Origin: Castor canadensis
Taxonomy: Eukaryota > Chordata > Mammalia > Rodentia > Castoridae
DNA length: 64,000 bases
Assembly (NCBI RefSeq): GCF_047511655.1
Contig: NC_133389.1
Span: forward strand, 151,047,973-151,111,972
Direction: 5' to 3'
The notes below the pieces were generated by a model. The model was not told where the DNA came from. It saw only the letters and a program-made list of their open reading frames with translations, and ran no database searches. Positions 14,022 through 26,691 of this stretch are shown here, one piece after another (within the stretch, counting starts at the first letter, position 1; the number at the start of each line of letters is the position of its first letter). The position numbers and the translations under genes are program-made.

Positions 14022-14717
14022 CTGGGATTCAACATATAAAATTTTAGTGCTTTTGTGCTGCTCTATTCTTTTCTGAGCATTTTGACCCAGGCAGATAAGA
14101 GAATGTATATATGGATATGATATTAACACAAACACTATTTATATATTTACATGTGTGTGCACAACTTGCACACACATAAGGTGGCAGATGAACAATGTAA
14201 GGTTTGCAAATGAATAAGAAAAATAGGATCATTAAAATGACAATTAAAATCTCTTAGGCAAGACAGCTTGACTATTCCAGTACCACATGTCTAGGAAATA
14301 CTGCTGGGTTCAGCACATATTTTTTTTTTTAAAAAGGAAAAACAAAGATAAAAATACAAAAACAAGAATCAATTCTTTTATGGATATCTTGTATTATAGT
14401 GTTAGATTGGCCAGTTATACAGTTTTCTCCCACAATGCTCATACATGCACCTTTTTTGTTGTTCTTTGTAATTAACATAAGGTTTAAAGTGACAAAGATT
14501 AACTTGGTCTTATTTTCCATTAAAACATTCATAAAGCAGTCTGATATCTTCCTACTTCATAAAAATACATGTATAATTACATTAAACTAGGCATACAATC
14601 ACATTTTAGTGTCATTTTAAAAACTAAAATATCTTCATTATATAGAATACTATGAATCTTATGTTAATATAGTTTGTACAAATAGTGGTAAGTGTGCTTG
14701 AATCCATGTGCAGACTA

Positions 14718-14894
<177 letters not shown>

Positions 14895-14967
14895 CTAAAA
14901 TGATAAAGTGTTTATATAGATTTATAACCAACATACAGTTTTTGCTTATTCTATACATCATTTCTAT

Positions 14968-15153
14968 TTTTTGGGGGGGGGGCCTCAAACTCAGGGCTTT
15001 CACCTGGAGCCACTCCACCAGCCCTATTTTAGTGAAGGGTTTTTTGAGATAGGGTCTTGTGGAACTATTTGCCGGGCTGGCTTCAAACTGTGATCCTCCT
15101 GATCTCTGCCTCCTGAGTAGCTAGATTACCGGCGTGAACCCTGGCACCCAGCT
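14968..15153 (-). repeat. Composite SINE
   Basis: Reverse composite element. The tRNA-like part is shortened internally (CTTTCACCTGGAGCCACTCC), followed by a B1-like part ending CGGCGTGAACCCTGGCACC. Confidence 0.85.
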
Positions 15154-16182
15154 TTCTATAATTTTTTGATATATATTTAAAACATATAACAAATAAGTCA
15201 GAAATGTTTATCTTCAACGTTCTGTATTCTTTTAAGTAGGCTTTCCATATGGGAAATTATTTTTAAAACATGAGTCATGTATCCTTCTGATCCCTTGAAG
15301 TTGCTGATTTTCAAAGAGAAATTGCATTGCCAAAGAAAAATTGTTTAACATTTCACCCTGATACAAAACAAATTAGAATAAGTTTCTGATTTTTCAGATG
15401 ACAAATAATCTAATCTCTGATAAACATACATTTTTCATTCCTCTGTTTTCATGAGGCAAAATTTTCCCTAAATACTTCTGGCATCATGTCCTACTACTTT
15501 CTGCTCCCCAAGAGATTGAGAAACCTGTTTGGTGACTAGTTGCCATTTGACTGGTCTGTTTCTTAACTGGGTAATATTAATCTAGCAAATATCTTGAGTT
15601 ACAGGATTATCTTTCTCTGTCCTCTACCGCTAACTTGGACAAGAACATGTGGAATGTAGCAACCTGGACAGATGTGCCTGATCTGCCCACTCAGACCTCT
15701 CCAGTAGCTGTTCCAAGGCTAGACAACCAGGTATGGTGTTCAGTTCTGAATTTAGCCTTTATCAGTAATAGAGATGATGCCACTTTCTTCATCTGCTAAC
15801 TAGTTGCTTATCATGTGGTCTAAGTTTGAATATAGAAAAGGGTACTATTTACTGGGCTCCTAAGGTCACCAATAAAGGAATATTATGGAATTAAAGTTGA
15901 CTAATCTCTTCATCTATACTGCCATAGAAATACCACCTCTACTTAATTTATAAAACTGTAGCAAGGCTAAACAAAGAATTTAGAGTCAAAAGTATTATTG
16001 CAAAGTACTATTATGATATAATTTTTTATCTTGTTACCTATTTGTTTTAATGTAACCCTTAGGATAAAATTAGGGAGATTGAGATGAGAAAAAAAAGGAA
16101 TTCAAATATCACAGACCTATTGTAAATGCTACCTCAATAAATTTATATTAAGCTTAAAATATTAAAAAATAATATGAATAAA

Positions 16183-16268
16183 ATGGGGGGAAGGGGAGGG
16201 GGTGGGGGGAAGGGGGGAGAAATGACCCAAACATTGTATGCACATATGAATAAAAGAAAAAAAAAAAG
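16183..16268 (+). mobile_element. LINE-1 3' end fragment
   Basis: A G-rich stretch and the tail AACATTGTATGCACATATGA with AATAAAAG and poly-A. This is the same 3' end as the longer LINE-1 at 26692. Confidence 0.85.
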
Positions 16269-16361
16269 GTACTGGCAAGTAGAAAATGCATAAATAGCAT
16301 TTTTTAAATACCATTATAAAAATACTATGAAAAATTTAGAAAACTGGAAAGAAATAAAAAT

Positions 16362-16473
16362 TCTGCTAGGTATGCCTATAATCCCAGCATTTGGGAGACC
16401 AAAGCAGGAAGATCACAAGTTTGAAGTCAGTCTGAGCTACACAGTGAGACCCTGTTTCAAAAATCAAAACTGT
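16362..16473 (+). repeat. B1 SINE
   Basis: A 7SL-derived monomer: GCCTATAATCCCAGCATTTG through GTGAGACCCTGTTTC with an A-rich tail. A 66-codon open frame across it is fortuitous. Confidence 0.85.
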
Positions 16474-16730
16474 AAGAAACAAAGAAAAACTCATCCACAG
16501 TCAAATCACCTATTAGACAACTGTTAGCATTTTATGCTTCCTCTATACTGCCTTGATTTAAAATCGCAATAAACTGCTTTTTTACTTAACCACAAGCTTG
16601 TGTTTTTCTTTAATAAAAACTCTCAAATACATTATTTCGTCAAGTAAATATCATACAATCTCAATTATTTTCTGCTGTGGAACATTTAGATTATTTTTAT
16701 TCCTTTACAATTAAAAATGACACTACAATA

Positions 16731-16732
16731 CG

Positions 16733-16782
<50 letters not shown>
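16731..16782 (+). repeat. (TG)n microsatellite
   Basis: About 25 TG units, with one CG interruption near the start. Confidence 0.95.
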
Positions 16783-16784
<2 letters not shown>

Positions 16785-17381
16785 ATGTTTGGTGTTTACT
16801 TTCTGGGATACACTGCTAAACATGGGATAGAGAATTAAAAAAAACTGAACATATGTTATCAAACTACTACAGAGGGATGGTCAGAGTTGTGACCATAAAA
16901 TAAAGAATGCTTTCCTCATTCTCCTCTTATTGAATGTTCACATTTGTCTTTTAATTGTTTACATTTTTTAACATTTACTTATTTTATAGGGGAGTATGAA
17001 ATCTTTGATATGGAATAAACTTGTAAGTGACTTTTTCTATCATGTCTATTGAGATTATTTTTTAGTTTCTGTACTGTGCATTAATTTTGCTTTTTAAAAA
17101 CAAAAATGTTTTAGAATTTAATGTTTATGTGGGGGGAATCAATCTCTTTTTAATAATTTGTCCAATCAATTAAATCTAAAACCATTTTTTTCTTGAGGTT
17201 TGAAAATATATTTAAAAATGTTTTTTCCTAAAGAATGTTAAAGTATTAATTTTTCAATTTATTTTAATTTTACTTTTATTCATTCTCTCTCTAACTCAGT
17301 AATGCCATTTTTAGGCATAGGTATGCTTAATAAAGAGTAAATAAGCCTCTACAAGTATAAGTTAAACAAACCTCTGTTTTA

Positions 17382-17546
<165 letters not shown>

Positions 17547-18035
17547 TCAACACAGCTTTTTTTTTTATTGTTCCAAGTTCTACTATTTTGCTTATAAAAC
17601 AAGATTTTCATGTCAATTGTTCTTAAGTTATTTTATTTCTAAACTGTCCTAGTTTTGGTTATAGTAAAATGAAAATTTCAAACACTATGTTTAAAGTAGT
17701 TTACAGATGTTTCTTATAAACTAGTTTTTACCATGTGTTGATATTCAAAGTAATCTAATACATTCATGAAAACTTGGGTTATGAAATACATAGATTCATA
17801 AATAATTTTCCATAAACCTGACAATTTCTAAGATGACTCCAATTTAATGACTAGTTGTGTTATATGTTGGCTATTTTAAAGTACTGAAAAAAAATCATAT
17901 TAGGAAAACAAGGTAACAGGCCTACCATGGAACAAAAGATTACACGTTGTGTCTTATAAGGCAAAAAGAGAAATATAAAAAGAGAAATTCCCAATAGTAT
18001 GAAGAAGTTACACAATTTCATATTCCATCTACTCA

Positions 18036-18170
<135 letters not shown>

Positions 18171-18227
18171 TTATCATATAAAATTTCTTGATTGTGAAAT
18201 ATAGCAATTTTTGCTTCCACAAATTAT

Positions 18228-18368
18228 CCAGTTATTCATTCCTCAAATGTTTATTGATGCCTGTTGTATGCCAGTCCCTGTTCTGGGCCTTGAATATAGT
18301 CATGAACAAGTGAAAGATATTTTTAAAAATCCGTGTGCTTATTCATAAAGCATACATTCTAATGGATT
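18228..18368 (+). repeat. L2-type ancient repeat remnant
   Basis: Matches the old mammalian pattern TTTATTGATGCCTGTTGTATGCCAG..CTGTTCTGGGCC, then ATGAACAAG and CATACATTCTAATGG. Family assignment is from memory. Confidence 0.55.
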
Positions 18369-18449
18369 TTATCAATAAAACCAACAACTTTTCTCAGAGA
18401 GCTAACTTTCTTTCTCAACTTTTCTCTTTCACAAATATCCTTCTCCCTC

Positions 18450-18452
<3 letters not shown>

Positions 18453-18504
<52 letters not shown>
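18453..18504 (+). repeat. (AC)n microsatellite
   Basis: About 26 AC units. A 71-codon open frame across it encodes only Thr-His repeats and is not a gene. Confidence 0.95.
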
Positions 18505-18506
<2 letters not shown>

Positions 18507-18651
18507 ATACAAATGCATTTCTTTTATTCTCCCAAGTTACATCATGGTGAATTACTAGGTAATACAGAAATTTCAAAATCAAAAAAAAATAAACACTTCA
18601 AAATACTGTTGTGAGTTTATAATTGTTTTATTTGACAATTTTATAGTTGTA

Positions 18652-18867
18652 TGTAGTAGAGTTTGAACTCAGGGCTTCATTCTTGCAAAGCAAACACTCT
18701 ATGCTTGAGCCACACCTCCAAACCATTTTACTCTGGTTATTTTGAAGATGGGGGTCTCCAGAACTGTTTGTGCAGTCTAGCCTAGAACTGTGATCCTCCC
18801 AATCTCAGCAACCCCCACCTCCGCCAAGTAGCTAGGATTATGTGTGTGAGCCACAGGCACCTGGCTT
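18652..18867 (-). repeat. Composite SINE
   Basis: Reverse composite element with both monomers: TTTGAACTCAGGGCTTCATT, then ...GTGTGAGCCACAGGCACCTGG. Confidence 0.85.
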
Positions 18868-18934
18868 TTATAGTTTTATTTAAACAAAATAAACCATGCT
18901 CATGAACCATCTGTTCTTTTTTTTTTTTTTTGGT

Positions 18935-19430
18935 GTGTAGCTAACATTGCGATTGGTGACTTTCATGGCCAATTGGCTGCTCTCTTCATGCTGGGAACAC
19001 TGTGAGTAATCTCAGACAGCAAGATTTGTTGTACATTATAGCAGCACTTCCAGCTCCTTGATACTGTGGACCAGAGCCTTCCAGAAGCCAATGAGCAACT
19101 CCCATAAACTAAGATCTGTCCCCTGTTGTCAATACCTCTGGTTTTCTGCTAGTTACACTTAATTTTAATTTATCAGTCTGATGCTGCATGAACATTTTTG
19201 TTTTCTTTTTGAGGATTGTAGGCTCCACAAGAGGTCTGAGGGCTGCCATGATGCCAAATAGGATATGCAGCCACCTTTGTAGGCAGTTACCAAAGAAGAG
19301 AGAATTGTGAGTCCATTTTTAGTCAATGCAGCATAAACAACCTCCTAACTCCCAATTCACTGAGATGCTTCCAAAACAGTTAATAGCTATCAAAAGTTTT
19401 GATGTGCTTTTATTATTTTAATCAATTAAC
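18935..19430. other. Unassigned intronic stretch
   Basis: This stretch has more balanced base composition than the surrounding intron and no SINE or LINE motif that I recognise. It has no long open frame. It may be an old LTR or pseudogene remnant. Confidence 0.3.
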
Positions 19431-19444
19431 TTATTAGGATAATT

Positions 19445-19667
19445 GTTTTGTTTTTGGCAGTACTGGGATTTGAGCACAAGACCTCACACTTGCTAGACAG
19501 TTGCTCTACCACTTGAGCCACTCTGCCAGCCCTTTTCTGTGTTGGGTATTTTCTTGAGAATTATTTGCCCAGGCTGGCTTCAAACCTCAATCCTCCTGAT
19601 TGCTGCCTCCTGAGTAGTTAGGATTACAGGTGTGAGCCTGTAATCACACCTATCTTGTGCCTGGCCA
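19445..19667 (-). repeat. Composite SINE
   Basis: Reverse composite element: GGGATTTGAGCACAAGACCT, then a B1-like part. The end carries a small inverted duplication of GTGTGAGCCTGTAATCACAC. Confidence 0.85.
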
Positions 19668-19739
19668 ATTAGGATAACAGTGATGGCAAGTTGAGAAGAA
19701 AAATGTTAGTGCTTTATGACCTCAATCAATTAAAAAATT

Positions 19740-20690
19740 ATGAACAGGCCTCCCTGCCCCCATCTGTGCACCTACCGCTGGGGGAGCTGCAAAAGCTGAG
19801 TAGCCACAAGTTTCAGTGCCTACGTGGACTCTCCTAATCAGAGATGGCAGCAAATGCATCAACACTGAAAGCTACCATGTCTTGATATCCTCATTTGACC
19901 TATGAAAGATACTGACAACATTATTATCAAGCAATGGCTTAGATGTGAAGTCATCAGAATGCATATAGGAAGGCTATGAAATCCTACTTAAGCTTGTGGG
20001 GAACCCTCCACAAGACTGCAGTAGAACCCAGGCATTCAAAGATCAAGCTTTGTCCAAAGAGGAAGAAATGGAGACAGAGTCAGATGAGGAGGTAGAATGC
20101 AACCTGAGCACTGTGGAAATCGCCGATGAGCTCTGTCAGCACTTTGTGGAGACAAAGAAGCGCAGAGAAGAGCCACAGGGTGGCAGCAGCTAGATGCCAA
20201 GTGTCTGGAGGACCACATAATCGCTGACCACAGCCTATACTACATTCACCGCACTACAACAGGCCCCCAATGGAGGGGCCTAGTGAGTGCCACCAGGCTA
20301 AGATAAGCTGAGCTTTGAGGAGCAGCTCAAGTACTGGCCTGTCATTCCCCTGAAGTTCTGAGCCCTGGGAGCAGAGACCCAAGGGAATGCTTCCTGCACT
20401 GGTTCTCCACCTTACCCCTATCCTTTTGATATGTTCCCTTTACCTCTTCTGTGCATCTCTCAGGCAAAGAGGCCTTTGTACTATGATATAAACAAATTCA
20501 CCAAAGTTCCAGTGGGTCCCTCATGGGGTGGACAGAATATATCAGCCACTTAGAATTCTGTCACCAGGACATATACTGTTCCCAATGCAAGACATTTTCC
20601 CTTGATATAAAGTGATGATGTCATATATATTATACCCATTTTTTATGTTGTCCATAACACCATTAAATTTATTAAAATTCTTGCCAGGAA
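19740..20690 (+). pseudogene. GEMIN8: GEMIN8 processed pseudogene
   Basis: An intronless, broken copy of the SMN-complex gene GEMIN8 lies opposite to HYCC2. The former start codon is at 19844 (MAANASTLKATMS then a stop replacing Trp). Further stops replace Trp codons in the YERY-QHYYQAMA segment. A large internal deletion follows the AYRKA-like region. Frame then resumes as [20 protein letters not shown] and [14 protein letters not shown], shifts after that, and ends in KYWPVIPLKF plus TGA at 20359-20361. A second deletion removes about 20 codons before that end. The identification rests on my memory of human GEMIN8. The 5' and 3' limits are approximate. Confidence 0.8.
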
Positions 20691-20780
20691 AAAACTTATA
20701 TACATATTTGTAGCAGATAAGTACAGTTAAGTGATCAATAAAAGACTACAAACTGAAAACAGCATTATATTAAGATAAAA

Positions 20781-20908
20781 TCATTGGTGCATGCCTATAA
20801 CCCAGCACTCAGAAGGTGGAGGAAAGAGGCCAGCCTGGACTAAACAGTGAGTTCAAGGCCAGCCTCAGCTAGTATAGTGAGACTCTGTCTCAAAACAAAA
20901 ACAAAAAC
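20781..20908 (+). repeat. B1 SINE
   Basis: A 7SL-derived copy, GTGCATGCCTATAACCCAGC to GTGAGACTCTGTCTC, with an internal duplication of GGCCAGCCT and an A-rich tail. Confidence 0.85.
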
Positions 20909-22076
20909 ACAAAATTGTGTGAGGAATGGAAATTCAATTTCAAGAAGAAAAAGAAATTGCACTAGACTATTGAAGAGGCTTCCTAATTTATTCCTCCACA
21001 GATAATAGGTATTAAATCATTGTGACATTTATATTGTATACACATAAAATAATCTAGTTTTTAGAGTTATATAAATATTTACACACTGGAAATCCTATCA
21101 TTTGCAACTAATTAAAATAGGAACTATTTAAATGTCAACTTTAAAATGTATATGAGATACAGTTTTTCAAAATTCTTTAGGGAATATGCAAACAAGTTTG
21201 GGAACTATTAAAAACTCTGCTATCACTTTTGTTATTAAGAAACTCTATTGAAGGCCATAAAAAGAGAACTGGCAGATTTCTTTTGATGAATCAAAAACAG
21301 TCACTTAGTAAGTTTATCTGCATAATCTGTAAAATTGAAGTTACTACTTAATTTAGATTGGACTTTTGCCAATTAGCAAAACAAATTAGTTTTATAATAG
21401 ATAGGATTATACTCTCTTCCCAGTAATACAACAATGGGAACCTAAACAAAGTATTTGTCATAGACAGACTCTTGACGGGGTGGGGGACAGGATGATCCCT
21501 ATCAATCCTCCTTTCTGGTATTTATGCACTATGACATTCCCCTATCACTTGAGAGTGGGACCTGTGACTTGCTTCTAACCAACAGAATACAGCAAAGGTG
21601 ATAGATCCCACAACTATGTGTACATGATTATGTGATTACATTATATAAGGTAATAGCTCTTGCTGGAGTCCTCAGTTTTTTCGGGTTTTGAAGAAGCAAG
21701 CTGCCATGTCATAAGTTCCCTATGTTGAAGGCCGCTGTGATATGGAACTGAGGATGGACTCCAGCAGACAGCTAACAAGAAACCAAAACAAGGGTAAATA
21801 TGACCAAAGTATATTACATACATGTATGAAAATGTCATAATGAAACTCACTGTTTTATACAATATACACTAATAAAAAAAAAAAGAATGGAAAAACAATG
21901 AAACTGAAGCCCTCAGTCCTACAACCATAGGAACAGAGTTCTGCCAACAAAAGTGTTTAACCTCAGATGAGGCTAAAGCCTCATTGTAACTGTAGCCCTG
22001 TAAGGCCCTACACAGAGGACCCAGCTAAGCCATGCCTAGATTCCTAGCTCACAGAAAATGAAATAATAAATGTGTG

Positions 22077-22158
22077 AGGACTGCAGATGTGGCTCAAGCA
22101 GTAGAGTGCCTGCTTTGCAAACATGAAGCCTGGAGTTCAAACCCCACTCTCATTAGTC
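22077..22158 (+). repeat. tRNA-like SINE monomer
   Basis: A box ATGTGGCTCAAGCAGTAG and B box GAGTTCAAACCCCAC are both clear. Confidence 0.85.
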
Positions 22159-22541
22159 CCCACCCCTAAAACAGTGTGTGGTATTTTAAGCTGCTAAATT
22201 TATGGTAATTTGTTATGCAACAACAGAAAGCTAATACAACTTTTGAGAAGGGGTTTGATTTCCTGAAGTAAAAAAATCAGTTAGAATAAACCCAGAATTA
22301 AAATTCTGTGATTCTAAACTAATTTATATTACCTAATATTGTTCTGTAGTGGAATTTTAAATTTCATCCAGGCCTGTCTAAATCATTAGAAATTTTGATT
22401 TAATACAGATTATAATCTGTGAGACACAAAGAACCCCTCCTCCCCCATCAACACACACATACACAGAGATAATTGGTACGGATGTTAGTCTTTTCCAGCA
22501 CAGAGATGGTTATTTGTGAAGTGTACAAAGGAAAAGGTTCA

Positions 22542-22845
22542 AGCCAGGCTGAGTGACTCATGCCTGTAATTCTGGCTACTTGGGAGATGGAGATTAGGAG
22601 AATCTTAATTCAACGCCAGCCCAGGTAAACAGGTAGTGAGACCTTTCAATCAATTAAAAAAAAAAAAGGGGGTATAGTCACACCTGTCATCTCTGTTACA
22701 TGGGGAGGACAAATAGAATTGTGGTCCAGGCCAATGAGAACTTACTCAAAAAATAAAGCAAAAAGGACTGGCAGTATGGCTCAAGTGGTAGAGCTCTGGC
22801 CTAGCAAGCACAAGGCTCTGAGTTCAAACTCCAGTAGTTCCCACC
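22542..22845 (+). repeat. Composite SINE with spacer
   Basis: A B1-like monomer and a tRNA-like monomer are separated by an extra ~100 nt with a second B1-like piece (CACCTGTCATCTCTGTTACA). It may be a composite inserted into or next to another. Confidence 0.8.
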
Positions 22846-23167
22846 CATAGGTCTATGTATTCAAAACTCTAAACATGATTTATAAAAAGTGGCACTCATG
22901 GTGTGATTAGGTATATATATCACTAAACAATCCTATACTTAGATATCTTGACCTAACTCCTTCTTAGCTACAAAATACTCCTTTAATGCTAAAATAATTT
23001 TCAAGAAGTCATGAGATGACAAGGATTCCTATAGGAATGTAAGTTGCATGAGTTTTGTTTATTGTATCATGAGATGTTAAACAGTGCCCTGGCATAGAGA
23101 ATATGTTCAATAAATATTTGTCAAATAATTGAATGAACATGAAAGTTAAAAATAATTATTCCTCTCA

Positions 23168-23287
<120 letters not shown>

Positions 23288-23805
23288 TTATAAACAATTA
23301 TTTCTACTAGAAAATATAGTAAATGATGTATTCACTGGATGGTTATAAAACTGTCTTAAATTTGATCTTCATTATTTCTCAATTAGACTACAATAGAATC
23401 CTCCTCAAAGGTTTCTCAGTTTCCATTCTCTTTATTACAAGCCACAGTCCTTGCTGACATCTCTATTTTCATCTTCAAACAAATTATCATGCTTGAACAG
23501 ACAACTCCTCTATCAGGAGAAGTCTGCTATCTTCCTACAGACTGCAATATAAAAATCAAATTTATCACAAGGTCCTTTAAAATAATAAACTCCTTATTAT
23601 GAGGTCTTTCAAAATCCACCCTCAACCTACCTCTCCAGCTTTAGTTCTCTCCACTGTCTACCACAAGTACCATACTACATCATTCTACTCAACATTCCAT
23701 GAATATGCTATAGACCTTCATAACTCCTTGCTTTTATACATACTGCTCCCTCCTACTAGGATATACTTTTTCTTTTGAAAAACTCCTGTTTATTTTATTT
23801 TTTTA

Positions 23806-23886
23806 AGGCCAGTGGTGCTGGAAATCAAACTAGGTCCTTGAGCATGTAAGACAAGTGCTCTGCCACTGAGCTGTACCCCCAGGCTC
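23806..23886 (-). repeat. ID-type SINE
   Basis: Reverse ID element: AATCAAACTAGGTCC and TGCTCTGCCACTGAGCTGTA. Confidence 0.8.
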
Positions 23887-24079
23887 AAATTTTTAACTTA
23901 GTTTTAAATTAGCCATAAAGTCATTCTTAGTCATCCCAGCTAAAGGAAACTCATGTCTTATTGGTGTTAATCTAAAAGAGCACTTATTCAACTAAATTGT
24001 AATTCTCTGCCCTCTATCTCCTGTTTCAACCATTTAGTAATAAGTAACTCTAGGACAAAGCACCTGATTTTTTCATTTC

Positions 24080-24147
24080 TATTGTTAGTGTCCAGCAATG
24101 TCTAGCATGATGTAATTGCTTAATAAATATTTATTGAATGAATGAAT
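24080..24147 (+). repeat. L2-type 3' end remnant
   Basis: Ends GCTTAATAAATATTTATTGA then ATGAATGAATG, the familiar end of old L2 copies. A similar piece lies at 23085-23135. Confidence 0.5.
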
Positions 24148-24240
24148 GCTTTCCTAATCTTTATACAACCTCTAAGAAAGTGGCCTCCTAAGCCTAGATA
24201 TGCATTAGGTATCTAAGGACCTTTTAAAAACATATACTCC

Positions 24241-24462
24241 TAGCTGGGCACTGGTGGCTCACTAGCTATTCAGGAAGCAGAGATCAGGAGGGTCACGGTT
24301 TGAAGCCAGCTCAGGCAAACAGTTTGTGAGACATTATCTGGAAAAATACCCAACCAAAAAGGGCTGGTGGAGTGGCTCAAGGGGTAGAGTGCCTGCCTAG
24401 CAAGCACCAGGCCCTGAATTCAAACCCCAGTACCACAAAAAATAAAAACAAAAACAAAAAAA
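24241..24462 (+). repeat. Composite SINE
   Basis: B1-like start GCTGGGCACTGGTGGCTCAC joined to a tRNA-like part GGGCTGGTGGAGTGGCTCAA, ending ACCCCAGTACCAC with an A-rich tail. A good type copy for this window. Confidence 0.9.
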
Positions 24463-24534
24463 CTGAAAATGCATGATGCAGCAAGTTACTCAAAGATGTG
24501 GAGGTAAGTAACAAAAGAAATGGTAAAATCAGGG

Positions 24535-24690
24535 TTTCTCAACCTAGGAACTATTAATGTTCTGGGCCAGATAACTGTTTGTTCTTTTGGGCTATTTTGT
24601 ACATTTGTAAGATGATGAGCTGTATCCCTGACCTCTATGTACAAGATGTCTACAGCAGCACTCCCTCAGTTTAACAATCAAACGAGTCTT
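24535..24690 (+). repeat. MER5-like DNA transposon remnant
   Basis: GTTTCTCAACCTAGGAACTATT and GGGCCAGATAACTGTTTGTT resemble the old hAT-type MER5 family as I remember it. Non-autonomous and long inactive. Confidence 0.5.
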
Positions 24691-24887
24691 CAGATACTGA
24701 TTGCTAAATGGGGCTAAATGTGTCAGGGGAGAATCCCTTGGTTGAAATGGAAGGGAGGGGAATTGGAGACTGCAATTTGCATGAATAAACTGTGTAGAAC
24801 TAATGAATGATTAATTTTGGAAAATGTAACTGTGTGTATTCCTGGTATATCTGAGTATAAAAAATATACTGCAAAAACAAAACAACA

Positions 24888-25165
24888 GCATAATGAGACT
24901 ATCACCCTTCATAAGCACTAAGATGGCTACCATTAAAATGTGGAAAATAAGTATTGGTAAGGACAGAGAGAAACTGGTACACTCATACATTGCTAGTGGG
25001 AATGGATGGAAATGATACACCACTCTGAAAACAGTATGACAGTTCCCCAAAGAGTTCAATGTTGAATTATCATAGGATCAAACAATTCTATTCCTAGACG
25101 TATGCAGAAAAGAACTGAACATATATGTTCACACAAAGATTTGTAAACAATATTCATTGCAGTTA
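24888..25165 (+). mobile_element. Old LINE-1 ORF2 3' fragment
   Basis: Diverged relative of the ORF2 C-terminal region: GATGGCTACCATTAAAATG, ACACTCATACATTGCTAGTG and AACAATTCTATTCCTAGACG line up with the longer LINE-1 near 32.8-33.0 kb. Broken by many changes. Confidence 0.75.
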
Positions 25166-25302
25166 TTAAGGTATGAATGTTTGTGCTCCCCTCATATTCT
25201 TATGTTGTATACTGATCCCAAATGTAGTAGTAGTAAGAGCTGTGAGGCATTTAAGACATGATTGGGTCATGAGGATTCATTTCTCATAAGTGGGATTAGT
25301 AC

Positions 25303-25652
25303 TGTAGCAGGGAGGAGGGCCAAAAAAAGAAACAAGCAAGTCTATGTTCTGATAATGTAGCAGGAGGAGGGGATGGCATAGCAGGGAGACAAAACTTTAA
25401 AAATCTAAATGTGAAGAAGGTCACATAGCACTAGGTGTGAATTACCCAACAGAGTTGCATGCAAGCATATATGGATTAAACCTTGCTTTTTGCTTCTGTA
25501 ACCTGCTTGCAAGGATATATAAGGTAAGACCCGTTTGTTCTTGGGGCTAAGCCTTCGGATGTGAATCTGCCGAGCTGCTGCTGGAATGCTAATAAATAGT
25601 GCTTTCTGAAAAGCCTTGGAGTACAATGTCTCTGTTCAAGGTTCCCATAACA
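25303..25652 (+). repeat. 5' LTR of the provirus
   Basis: 350 bp beginning TGTAGCAGGG and ending CATAACA. A TATA-like box (ATATATAAGG) is at 25515 and a polyadenylation signal AATAAA at 25591, giving a U3-R-U5 layout. Confidence 0.85.
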
Positions 25653-25656
25653 TTTC

Positions 25657-25674
25657 TGGGGGCTTGTCTGGGAC
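25657..25674 (+). promoter_or_regulatory. Primer binding site, tRNA-Pro type
   Basis: TGGGGGCTTGTCTGGGAC sits four bases after the LTR. It differs from the standard proline site at a few positions. This supports assignment to the gammaretrovirus-like class. Confidence 0.75.
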
Positions 25675-26312
25675 TCAGAGATGGTGTTTTCACATCCTTG
25701 TCACCAGGACTCAGCATCCCCAGCTAGTTGGGAGAGTCTCCCACCAGGTGCCAGTGGACTTGTTGATCCATGTGGAGAGACTCACCTCTCCCAGCTTGCC
25801 AGAGAGCAAAGATTGCACAAAGGAACCCAGAGAAGACTCAGGAACCAATTGGAAGTGCCACTTGTCAGACTGGTAAGAACTCGGGTTTGAATAATAGGCC
25901 TGCTTTTAGAATGCAGAAGGGGAGCCTGATTGCCTCCGAGTCACCCTAGTAACTCTGTCTGGGGTGAAACCAGGTCTCTCTAGGGAGCAGGGTGAAAGTA
26001 TGAGAGATGCGTTGGGGAATTAGGGAGATTGAGCACCTACTAGGTTTTCTCACCAGCAAGGTAGACCAGGATGGAACAACAAAAGTAAAAAGAAAGCACT
26101 TTGGGTAAAATGCAAAAAACCTCCAGCACTGGAAGGGGTGAGGTTTGACCTTTTCTTTGGAAATAGCCACAACCGAGGTTAAGGGATGGGTAACAAAAAT
26201 TCAGTTTCAAAGACGGAGACTCACAAGAGAACAGATGCATCACCTACCAATCCACCCGACAGTCCTCTGGGTAAAATTTAAAACTTTTTTTTTTTTTGAG
26301 AGTGCACTCTAA

Positions 26313-26361
<49 letters not shown>

Positions 26362-26679
26362 ACGTTGAAAGCATTGGGCAAAATTTAATTTGCTCCTGGA
26401 ATTCCAGGTCATCTTATGCATGCTTTTGTTGCCATTTTTTTCTGGCATGCTTATTTTATAAGACTTATGTGTGTATAAGTGTAAGTTCTTAAACTGCTCT
26501 TATAAGGTTAATGTGACATTCAAGGTAATAAAAAACCAGGGTGTTAGTTTTAAAGATCTCTGTTACAAGCTGTTTAAGCTTTTTACATGTGAATATGTAA
26601 ACATCATGAAGATGGTTCTTACTATAGAGTCAATGTAAAAAAACTGTTTTTTACATTCTGTTCTCCTGCTACTTTTAAC
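25675..26679 (+). pseudogene. Provirus leader and gag start remnant
   Basis: Leader sequence with a possible splice donor (ACTG/GTAAGAAC) near 25872. A short frame starts at 26186 with MGNKNS, a Gly-2 start like a myristoylated Gag, and ends after 31 codons at a TAA near 26280. No capsid or nucleocapsid region is recognisable. A TG microsatellite lies at 26315-26357, after which sequence is unassigned up to the LINE-1 target site. Confidence 0.55.
26315..26357 (+). repeat. (TG)n microsatellite in the provirus
   Basis: About 21 TG units, just after a T run. Confidence 0.95.
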
Positions 26680-26691
26680 AAAACCAGTTTT
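26680..26691 (+). repeat. Left target-site duplication of the nested LINE-1
   Basis: AAAACCAGTTTT here matches the copy at 33833-33844 exactly, 12 of 12 bases. Confidence 0.8.

Noticed and set aside
18335..18550. 71-codon open frame with a Thr-His run
   Set aside because: It is the translation of an AC microsatellite.
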